Of a stretch of DNA of 64,000 nt, positions 43,777 to 55,700 are shown in pieces; the first letter of the stretch is position 1, and each line of letters begins with the position of its first letter. Source of the DNA: Leptasterias polaris (lineage: Eukaryota > Echinodermata > Asteroidea > Forcipulatida > Asteriidae); assembly GCA_037783415.1 (NCBI GenBank), contig JAZGTN010000059.1, positions 5,262,541 through 5,326,540 on the forward strand, in the 5' to 3' direction. Made by a program: the position numbers and the translations under genes. The notes beneath the pieces were generated by a model, which had not been told where the DNA came from, searched no databases, and saw only the letters and a program-made list of their open reading frames with translations.

Positions 43777-46700
43777 GTGAGTATCTTTCTTTGTTTAGAT
43801 GATCTTCCTGAACGAGGGAACACCGCAAAGCAAGAAGATTGAAGGATATACCATACTTGTTGATCATAACCTTCGTACTGTGTGACCATTCAATATTATC
43901 CAACTGTGGTTTTGAATGATAGATAAACTATGCCAGCCTGCAGTATGATATCATGTGGTGATTGCATCTACCCAGTACATGGTCAACCCTCCCTACTGTC
44001 TGACCATTCAATATCGCCCACTGTGGTTTTGAACGGATACATGTTGTAGATAAACTATTACAGCCTGCAATATGATATCATGTCTGTATCTTGTGCGCAA
44101 TTGTAACCTTTTTGACCAGTCGTCAGGACGCACTTTCTCTGGTAAAGGCACATTTTCCAGCTACAATTAGCGTACTTAAGTCTGGAGATAAGTCTAAGCA
44201 TTGACCTTTAAGAAATTTCAATCGAATGAGTTAAATTTGGGGTGAACAACAGAAAAGTAATTTGGGAATGAAAGTGAATGGGATTTGAATCTACAAATGC
44301 AGATTGATGTGCTGATGGTCTACCAACTAATCTATCTAGCCCTATATGTTGACGGTCTCCCTATTTTGTCTAAATAGACTTAAGCAAGACACTTCACCGT
44401 AGTTTTGTGTCGAACCATCCGGTGCTTGTGGAGAGCGAGTTTATCCTGTTGATGTTTGCATTTAAGTTTCACTTTTTTCAGTTTTTCAAAAAGACACCAG
44501 TTCTGTAAATTGTCAAGATAATCTCAAAGGTATCCAGGATAATCGATGATTGAGAAGTGAATATAAACTTGTATGTGTGTTAATTTTTCCCTTTTTAATC
44601 TCAGGTAAAAGTGGACGCTAAAAGTGTTACTGGATGAGTATCTAGCAGACAAAGGACAGGTAAGTTAGGAGCTCAGAACAAAATGTCAAATCTGTTGAAT
44701 GAATTAAATTTTGGGTGAACTACAGAAAGTTGACTATAACAGGAATTGAGCCTCTGGATTTATGTGCCGATTATAGAAACTGAGCTATCTAGCCCTATGT
44801 GGGCTGTCTAACTATTTTGTCAATAAAGACTAATAAGCAACTTCGTTGTGATTACTTCATCCTTTCGGATGAGATGCCATGCCAAAGGTCCGTTGTTTAT
44901 CGCACGTAAAAAGAACCAAGTCAATTTATTGTCAAGAGGTTGGGGTTCATTCCAGTGTTTCTGGCCGGGTTGGCTGCAGATTTCGCCTCATCACCAGGCC
45001 AACCCTACCATATAAGACAGGGATGTGAATTCTCTGTATTTTCCTGGAAATACATGTTTCCCCCCTCAACAAATGAATAAATAAATAAAATAAAAATAAA
45101 AATAAAAGAAATAAAAAATAACTATTATGTTTTTTAGTTTTTTGTTTCGCTAAATATACTTAAGATCAAATTGTTGCATCAGTGCTAATACAATGATACT
45201 GGTCTTTTCTGCATGACGCTCGGGCAAACCTGAGAGGGAAACTTGGTACTAAGTTGCCGAGCAGTGTATTGAGAGAGTTGCGACATAGAGGGACCAGCTT
45301 ACTTCGGTCACGTGGTTGCTGTATGCCATTTTCAGTCCAAATGCAGCACTACCCAATTGGCAGACTAGTCTGGCACACTGTATTTACCCGTGCGTTTTTC
45401 GTGACACAAAACGGCTTCTTGTCGCAAGTTGTCGCAACTCTCTCAATATATGGCTCTGCTAAGTAGGATAGACCTTTGGATTGTTGATAAACAAAGTTCG
45501 CCAGTTGGCATGGACAGCTGTATGTTAGCAAAACATTCAATCGTTCTAAAAAATGTTGTGACCAAATTCAACATTTTCTGTAAAGATTCATGAACTGATA
45601 TATACCTTCCATTTCTAACAAATTCAACACTATTTTTGAATATTTTGTGTAACATTGCTACAAACTATCTGTTTTTGATTTGCAGTTATGGCTTTCCATA
45701 GTTTTCCAAACTCGGTTGGCAAAAACTCACGCTGTGACGTTGCAATAGAAAGGTTTATTGTACCAAGTCAGTTGTCATGTCCAGTTGTAGTTATTGGATG
45801 TAATTTTTTTCTTTTATGAATAGCTCAGAGGATCTGGATGACGAGACCCAAGGTGAAGACTCCAATGTCAAAGGACAAGTTGATCGACTCATCAACGACT
45901 ACAAACATGCACTCACCAAGCCACAAGGTAGGCTTAACCCTTAGACCACCAGATTGTTTTGATGGCCGTCGAATTTCTTATTTTTGTCAGTAGTGACTCT
46001 CACCCCCTATTGTGCTTATTATTGTACATTGACTATATTTGGTGGTGGGGTTACTTGCTTGGTGCTAAAATGACAGGTCTCGGGGGCCAGTGGTTCATTT
46101 AGAGTAATAATTTATGGTATCGCTGAGATTATGAATAATTGAGATTGAGAATATGTGTTTGTTGTTTTAGATCTCTTCGATCTTCTAATACTTGCTTGTT
46201 ACATGTGCCTAAGAGTAGGAAAAATTGGGGCGATCGGTCACTTTCGCATGCTGGACCCACTCTCTGGAACGACTTACCACTACAAATTCGTAATATTTCT
46301 AGTGTTGAAACTTTTAAGATTAGTTTGAAAACTTGCTTGTTTAATATAGCTTATCTGTAATTGTTCTTTATCTGATTTTTTACTGTGTGAGGATTACCTC
46401 TCGTGTGCCTTGAGCACCTTAATTTGGTGGATTTTGGCGCATTACAAATACTCTGTATTATTACTATTATTATTATTAGATGAGGCGTCTCAGGCACAGC
46501 AACAGCAGCAGCGAAGAGACACCGATCAACGGGACCCAAAGGAACCCAAGAAGACTAAGAAGGTATGATAAAAAAAAGGGAGATCTTGGCCCAATTTCAT
46601 AGAGCTGCTTAGCAGAAAATTTTGCTTATGGATGTTCTGCTAAGCAAGAATTATAGCAGGATACCAGTCGGCAATGGTGTGTGTGACATGGTATTGTGGC

Positions 46701-49700
46701 TGGTAACTTTGTTCTGGTGAGCCAATTTTTGTTGTGCTTAGCTTCTTTTCGTGCTAAAGCATTTCTATGAAATTGGGCCCTTGTTGGTTTGGTGTTATCT
46801 TACCCCGCCTTTCACCTCTTGTGGACCCCTGAATCTTGTTTCGGACGGGAGTCGTGTATGTGGATTGGATTTTCAGTCCCTACCTTGTTAGCGTGTCCTG
46901 GCTGTGGGGGCTAGTGCACAGATATCAAGTTACGATGGCCGAGTCATCAGTGTGTTGGTTCGAATCCCGGTCATGAAACCATGTTTCCTTAAAGGCACTG
47001 AACACGTTTTGTAATTGTCAAAGACCAGTATTCTCACTTGGTGTATCCCAACATATGCATAAAATAACAAGCCTGTGAAAATTTGGGCTCAATTGGTCAT
47101 CAAAGTTGCAAGAAAATGATGAAAGAAAAAACACCCTTGTTGTACAAATTAGTGTGCTTTCAGATAGGAATAAAAGGCTTCTGGCCAGAAGTCTTTTATT
47201 ATTTTAGTGAAAAATTACCTCTTTCTCAAAAACTACGTTACTTCAGAGGGAGTCGTTTCTCACAATGTTTTATACTACCAACAGCTCTCCGTTGCTCGTT
47301 ACCAAGTAAGTTTTTATGCTAATATATATTTTGAGTAATTACCAAACGTGTACAGTGCCTTTAAGCAAGACTTGACTATAATTGCTTCTCATCGCAGTAA
47401 ATGGGTACATTCGAGGAAAAGGATTGTTGATGAGATTGGGTAGCAACCTGTGCACCAATTGGGCCCAGAACTTAAGTCTGAAGCGTTAGACAACTCAGTC
47501 ACAACACATAACGACATTCTCCAGGTTCCGTCTCCTTAATTATTTTCTTTTCACCCCCTCCCCCTCGTCTTGCAGGAGAATATTCAGGATCTGAATAACA
47601 TCGAGGAGGACAAACGTCACATCATCAGCCGCCAGATCGATCGCTTCAGAGATACGTACAAGGTAGGTTCAACTCCCACTCTCTCCTCCTCACTCTCAAA
47701 ATAAATGAATGCTGTCAATTTCTGTTAGGGTACACATCTGTTCTGATTTATATATTTCTAAAAATTTTCTCTCAAGTTTATATAGAAAGCCCCCTTTTAA
47801 TGACCTATTGATTATATGGTGTTTTAAATTGTTTTTTATATACTTCATTTTTTGAGGATTGTTTTCACGACTGTCTGACATTGTTTCAAATAATGAAAAT
47901 GAACCTTTGTAATCTGTGAAACAGAATTTGACAAAATCTCTTCAAATTAAAAATGGCGCCAATAATAAATGCCATTAATAGCTTTCTATTTAAGGCTCCA
48001 CTTTTCCAATAAAAAAATAAAAAACTGTTTTATTTATCATGAGAAATGTTAACAAAAATTGAAGTCGTAATTGGCATCTTTAACCCATATCTACCTGACT
48101 TGTCACAGTACTTAAACACTGCTCATGCCTAAGCCCATGTAGCGCTGTTGTTGGCGTGTCATGGCTGAGTGGTCTAATTCATTGGACCCAAGCTCTGGTG
48201 TTGTCAGCAGCAGAGTGTGGGTTCGAATCCCAGTCATGACACTTGTGCCCTAAAGGCACTTAACCATAATTGCTTTGTAAAAAGTTGGGAAGGTCGTGCA
48301 TTCTGCTCTACCAGCCATGCTCCTAGTGGATGATACCCGTGCCTACATCCTTACGGACTGTGAAGGGGGTAACCCTGTTTCAGCCCCAGGAGTAGGTGGC
48401 AACGTGCCCCTGGTGACATTTGAGTAGGGTCAAAAGCCCAAATCAGTTAAGTGTAACCCTCATCTTGAAGTGGCCGTCCGTGGCATTGTGATGTGAGAGT
48501 CTCTCATTACAAAAAACAAAAACAATTTTTGTTTACATTAAACATTCATTATTTTATCCCAACAATCTGTATACCGTTGGAAAGAGCGCATAATTCTCTT
48601 TAATGTGATATACATTTTGGCATGTTTCCCCTCTCATATCACTAGAAATGAGAGTATAAAGAAAGACACTTAGTTATTGTTCATATGCAGGTTTTTAGCA
48701 TTCTCCCTTAACAGCGGTCCGCTGGCCAAATACCAGTTAAAACACCCGAGTACCAGTCAAAACTCACTCCAAAACGGTCTGGCTGGTTAGTTCAAAGATA
48801 TTTTACAAAATAAGAAGACCACTAAACATTTAGGCGAAATAGCTCAGTTGGTAGAGCGCTGGCATGTTAATCTGGAGGTCGCAGGCTCAAATCCAACTTA
48901 ATTGTATTTGTTCAACCCAAATTTACATAAGCTGAAGAAATAGTTTTTTGTAATGACTGAATGACGTGTCATTATCCGTCTTATTCAGGAGACAAGAACG
49001 AGAAAGAGAACGCGAGAAGGAGAAGGACCGGGAAAAGGAGCGCGAGAGGGAGCATGAGAGAGGCCGATCCTGCGACCGAGAGAGCCAGGGAGACCGCAGA
49101 GACCATGACCGGGAACACGACAGGGACAGGTTTGACGAAGAGGAGGAATTCGAGAGAAGAAAACTGGAGAGGAAACTACGAGAGAAGGAAGAAGCCTATC
49201 AGCAGGTCAGTTAAGAAACTTTCAATCAGTAGAGGATGCTCTGATTGTTCATATTTTAGGTCCTTTGAGCCAGTGTTTGTTTCTGCAAGATCTCTGGTAC
49301 ATTGTTCATGATAGGTTACCTGTCAACAAAAGCCCTCTGATGGATGAGTGAGGTCAAATTGGGAGAAAAAACACAAACACAGTTTTGGGGACTTCCTATT
49401 GTTGTTATATTATTCCCTTTTCTAAAGAATCACATTGTGGGGACCAAGTTTAACAAAGAAAAACATTGTGGGGACTGTTCCATTGTGTAAAAGTCCCCAC
49501 AACTCTGGGTATGCCTACCCTAACAATCCTGTATAACACCTGTAAAATTTACCCGGTCACTTTCCCTTGTTGTTTATTTCTTGAGACCTTAACCCTTTGT
49601 TACATCTCCTGTTAAAACCTCACCAGAGACTGAAAGCATGTGAAGCGCGTGAACGCAAACGCAGCCGGGAGTACGAGAAGCTACGAGAGAAACAGGATAT

Positions 49701-52700
49701 GGAGAGGTCCGAGATGGGAGAGGGAAGCCAAGAGGTTGCGAGAATTCCTTGAGGATTATGACGACGAGAGAGACGACCCCCCCAAATACTACATGTTTAT
49801 ATGTAAGTCAGAAAATGTCTTTTCCTCTAACTTACTACTAATCAAAATTATGCACAGTTCTCATGTTGTCATGTCAGTGCATTAATGTTGTATCTTCTAA
49901 AATAGCACTTAGTTACGTTCGCGTTTGAAATTGTCAAAGTGTTGTATCTTGCTTAAAATGGCCCGATTGTACGCATAAAACAAGTTTGTGCCATTTTTGC
50001 ACGCAGCATTTTTCGTGCCAGATACAATGTTTTTGCAAAGATCGAGATACAATGTTTTGTGCACTGACACGACGAAATAGTAATCACATGTTGTTTCGTG
50101 GCCGAGCGGTCTGCTGCATCAGACTCAAGTTCTGATGGTTGAATGATCGGAGTGTGGGTTCAAATCCCTCGAGCAGGCACTAAACCATAATTGCTTCTCT
50201 TCACCCAAGTGTATAAATATAAACCTGTGAGGGCTGAGACAGTACTGTGTTGGATTAACCCCTTGGCGCTAACTTAAGCAGCTTTGAGTTTTATGCTCCA
50301 ACAGGGAGGTGAGAAAGTTTGAGGAATGGTGTAAAAGTACGGCTGATGAACAGGGATAATAATGTTGTAAAGCGCCTTGATGTAGCTTCTTGGTAAAGTG
50401 TGCAATATAAAAACCGACAAATGGGGCTGAGCTTTATGGTTAGGGTTTTGGTGACACAGGGACTGGATGTATAATCATCAGGCATGGTATTCTTCCTACT
50501 TCAGTCTGATTTCCGATTTTGTTGCCCTTTTAAATTTTTGGTTTAATAGCCTAAAATGTCTATTAAAACCTACAACTTGTGTACATGTAGTTCATCTTTT
50601 GTACTCAATCAAATATTCCTATTCTAAGTATCTCCTTGATTGTTGTACAAATTCTCACTGATTGCCAAATGCAAATGTTGGAAACTGTGGTCTTGAAAAC
50701 GTTATTGTGAATGTTGTACTTTCAGGGGGAGTGCCTTGGAGAGAAGGCGTAAAGAGAGGGAAAAGGAGATCGATGGCGACAATCGAGACCGGAGACGGGA
50801 ACGAGAGGAATTAGAAGAAATGTAAACTCCTGGAGGAGGGACACGACAATGTGGAAGAAGAAATGGAAAAGGTAATGACTTGGACGCGATGTGCATACCT
50901 GCCAACTGTTCAGATTTAATTGAAATTGTCCAGATTTTTGAGATTACAGGCGGCAACAAATCAGAACTTTCCTATTTCTGACAATGACAGCAATACACAA
51001 AAAATAAAAAGGTTCTGGTAAAACAGGATGCCATTTGCTTGCGATGGTCAAGATTTTCTTATGGGATGCAATGACTTTTGTACATTGTTTTAAATACATA
51101 CATAATTTATGTCTACATGTGATACGCTTTACTCGAACGACTTCTTGCGTCGCGATCTGTAAACTCATAAAACTGGTGTTCCTATTTCTGAGGTTTCAAT
51201 GTTGGCAGGGATGGATGTGGAAAGACATCTATGTCTGTCCTTTAGTTTTACCAATAGAAGTAGAGTACTGAGAAAGCTGAGCTCAGTTGTCATCTTTGTC
51301 TGCTGTGTACGCCCTCTATAGTCTAAATTTGGGAGGCTAATCATTGACTTGCTGTGAAGAACGCGGCTACAATTTTGGTCGAGCCACAGGCGTGTCAAGG
51401 TGCCTTTTGGCAGAAAGCCACATCGACCCATATAATATGACCATGTTCAAATCCCACTTGAGTAGTACGCCTGTTAGTTGTTTTAATCCTGTTTTGCAGG
51501 ATTCTTAGAAGGAACTGAGTATGGCTTTAATCACCAGACATCTGATTCATCAACCTTCTCAAGTCTGTAAATTGTCTTGAAAGATGTAAAGCAGTTACCA
51601 AAGGGAGAAAGAGACAGTCCACATTGTGTCCAAACCTGTACTTATGTATTTCTGGTGATGCACAGAGTCTGTAAACCTCCTGAATTGTAACGTCTGTGAG
51701 GTTCTAGGTCTAGAATAAGGAAGAACCTTGGCAAGCCATTTTCAGGAATGTTCACAATTGGCAAATCTCGTCCCTGAATCACACATCCATGTTGGGTAAA
51801 ATCAAATATGCAAGCCATGTCTGAGTATATGGTTGGGATTATCCAAAAATTTATTTAAAAGGAATATGTCGAGCACATTCTAGGTGAAAAGGAACCTTCC
51901 TGTAGGCACACGCCCGCAATCCATTTAACTGCCAGAATTGTCCTCGGAAGAAATCCTACATGAGAGAATACGTGGATCGGTAATTTGGATGGACCAACCA
52001 AACATTCTGATTATTCCGTTAGTCCACACAGTCTTTTGAACACCTAGTTGTGGGGACTTGCCATAGTTGGGGACCCAGTTGGACAAATAAAAACGTTGTG
52101 CCATTGCATAAAAGTCCCCACAACAGTGTTTGTGGCTACCCAACAGTACGGTCCATGTGCACGTAATGGAATACTTATCCGATCCAAATAGAACTTTCCT
52201 ACCATTCCGACTTTTGAAAGCCTAAGTTGCAGGTTGCAAAAACACACAATTAAGAGTTGAATGCGTGGATATTTTATTCTTATTATTACAAAATTAATTT
52301 GTCTGATTAGCTGGAGCAGGAGAGAGAGAAGCACCGGTTACCACAGCTGGCTCTGATTCCAATCAAGGAGGACAAACCCAAACTAGAGCCAACGATGAAG
52401 CCATTAGATGGTGTGGAAGACACTAACCCAGAGCCCATGGTAAGTACCTTCATTAATTCACACATTGTGGTTATACCACAGTAATAATGTATACTAGGTT
52501 TGCGGTAACACCATGTGTATATCTACTTGCTAGGTAGATTTTGTTCTTTGAGAACTTGTCTTGCTATTTGTTCTACTGCCACGGGAGAGTTTTGAAAACA
52601 ACTGTCCTCTTATTAACTTCTACCTGGGCGGGAGGTAGGAAATCGGCCAGAACTACTACTTTCGCTTTGTGGATCGAGGGGACTTATCGTTATTAACCTC

Positions 52701-55700
52701 ACTGCTGCTGAGTGAGTTTTTAATTGGTCTCAACGTTTCGACTAGCTTGCTCTAGTCATCGTCAGGAGACTGAAGAGTGTGTGACACGTTGGACTATTTA
52801 TAAGGGTCAAGAGGTTTCAGTGTAGAGTCAGTCACTGCTCTGATTGGTTCTTCTGAAAGGAGAACTGCGGTTGGAGGCCCAGGGCTATTGCAAGGGAGTT
52901 TTTCCATTGTGTGAGAGTGCCCTGTGTTGTGGGGCGTGTCAGTAGACTGTGGAATATCAGTGGAGTAGGGTGGTAGGATAGTGTGCCAAATACTACGCTA
53001 AGAGATAGAAAATTGTTATTTGTCAAGAACCAATATTGTGATGTGCTACTAAGACGCACGTACATGTTCTTGGGGGAGCACGAGTGATGTACCCCACGGG
53101 GGTACATTACCTTGATCTCCTGAAGTTTAAATCTGGGAGGTTGCGGGTCAAGGATATGGGGAAGCCAAAGCTTGCGAGCCATTTTTCAGGAATTTTCATA
53201 GTCTTCAAATCTCATCGCTGTGTTGAGCTCGCCGCATACCGTCCGAGCTTTTGTCACGTCAACTGCCCACATGCACAAACAACACAAGGAAGAAATATGA
53301 GCATTTTAAACAAGTAGGTTGCACAGTTGTTAGCATCCCACAGTGCAATTTGAGAAGTGGTGTTTACTAGCCAATAGCAGTTTTGACTAGACAATGTACA
53401 CTTACTGTCCCCAAAACGCGCACAAACTGGGGGGACAGGTCCTTTGCACATGCTGGACCATTCCTCTGGAATCAGTTACCCTCACATATTCGGGATAGTA
53501 GCACCGTCGACACATTTAAAGACAGATTAAAATTTCATTTGTTTGAAACAGCATTTAAGTAGTCTTTAAGTAGTCTTTTCTTTCTTCCATTCATCTTCCT
53601 ATATTTCTTTTCATGCGCTTTGAGCACCTTTTTAGGTGGATATTGCGCAATATAAATATTCATTATTATTATTATTATTAGTGTTAAGGTAGCTTTGTGG
53701 ACAAGTCGTTAAATGTCTGTTGCTGTTGCTGTTGCTGTTGCTGTGATAGCGAAACGGCTCTCTCGCAATATCCCGCGAGAGGGCTGCTCTGCGCAAGACT
53801 ACTGCTCTCAAGACTGGTCACGGTCACTGGTCACGGAAGTGTCGGCAGCCAGCAACTTCAAACGTGAGCAATGATCTCGCGAGAGCAGTCTAGATTACGC
53901 TACCACCACATGACTCAACAATCACCGCGACAAACATTAACGACTTGTCCACAAGTTTAGTGTTAAGGTGAGCCATGTTTTTTCTTAATCTACAGATGCA
54001 GCCAGCAGCAGTCAGACAAGGTCCTCGTACCCCCGAGTCCTCTTCAGATGGTAGCCCTGAGCCTCTATCAATGAACTCCGCAGAAGAAGGGGAGTCTCAG
54101 AAGGAGCAACACAAGCCCAGGATTAGCTTTGGTGGTCTCAAGCTAGGTCAGTGTAGACCCTTTAAAACGCTGGATTAACCCTCCTGTATTGTTGTATTGT
54201 TTTATTGTTGTACTGTTTTTAACTGTAAATAGCCAGATGCTGAGGATCTTGGCTGAGGGTGAATGGTGCTGGTAACCTCTCCCCTCTTGTGATTTGATTG
54301 ACTCTTACTAAATTCCTGTATTTTATTGTTTTGTATTTTATTGCTAATTGTCTGCTTATTGATAGTTTTTATGAGTGTTTTCTTTCTGAACAAAGAAATA
54401 TATACTAGAGCGGGATTTGAACCAATGACCTCCGGATTAACATGCCGGCGCTCTACCAACTGAGCTAACTTTCTTATGTGACTTTTATGTTATCTTTGTT
54501 TATAATCTTGCCTATAAATAAGCAATGCTTCAACAAAAGCTAATCTATGACCCGACCTTGTAGAGGCCTCTTTAGCCTCAGCAGCATCAAGTTTTACAGG
54601 GTTTAAACATTTCTGTCGTCTTGACTTTGTTTCAGTGGGGGCAAATGACCCGCAGCTCTCCGTCTCTGGCAAACGCAAGAAGCTGAGCATCGTCGAAGCC
54701 TTCAACCAGGACGAGGACCCGACGGATTTAAACAAAAAGAAACGGAAACTCGTACCCATCGACTACTCTGAGGAAGAGATGAAGGCCGTCGGTCAGTCTC
54801 AGGCCATCGCCTCAGCCGCCGAGGAGAAGAGGAAGACCATCAAGAATCTGATTGAGAAGATCCTGACGGCAAAGGAGGAACTTTTCAGATACAAAGTGGA
54901 CTGGCCAGTTGTTGATGAGGTGGGTTTTAAAGATTCCTCTTGTTTCATTTTAGCTCCAAGAAACTATTGGTTGATCTATTGTACCTAACTCCTATGCGAT
55001 TGGCATTATTGGATACAGTTTTGCAAATTTTCTTTCATGCCCCGCCAGTGAAGCATGCCAAAGGGGATTATAGTGTTTGCCTTGTCCTTCCGTGTGTTGT
55101 GCGTGCTTGCCATATCAACTCCAAACTTGGTGTTGGGATTGGTCTTGGCATCCCCTAGAAGCCTATTGTTTTTAGACCTCCTAGGTCAATTATCAAGGTC
55201 ATTATGGCTAAAACATTAGAAATGTTGTCTGATCAATAATTCAAGATGAATGAGATTAATGTCAGCGGGGCATTTGTGTTTGTTAACACACCATTCTTGT
55301 TTGTTTTGTTTTGGGGTTCTTTTTTCATTTGTTGGGGGGGGGGGTGGGGCGGTGCACAAATTCTAGAGCAGATGTCTTGCCACAAGACCACCTACATTGC
55401 CCTAGAAATTCAAAGGTTGTTGGCTCAAATCCAACCCAAGTAACATGCCTGTGGAATTTGTTCACAGGACTCGGGGGAAAGTGCTGAGTATACAGTGCTT
55501 TTTACAAATTGTACGGGTAAAACCGAATTATACTTTTTATCCCCATTGCAAATTTAACATCTGTTAAATTGTTGCAGTACCATAACCTGCTGCTAAAATA
55601 TACAATTCGAACTGCCTCAAGCTACTCAGCAATCTCGGTGGTCTAGTGGTAAGACATCTGCTCTAGAATTTCAAAGTTATTGGTTCGAATTCAACCCAAG

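Noticed and set aside
48961..49311. 116-codon Arg-rich frame
   Set aside because: It is the shifted reading of the RBM25 Arg/Glu exon; the other frame gives the conserved family sequence.
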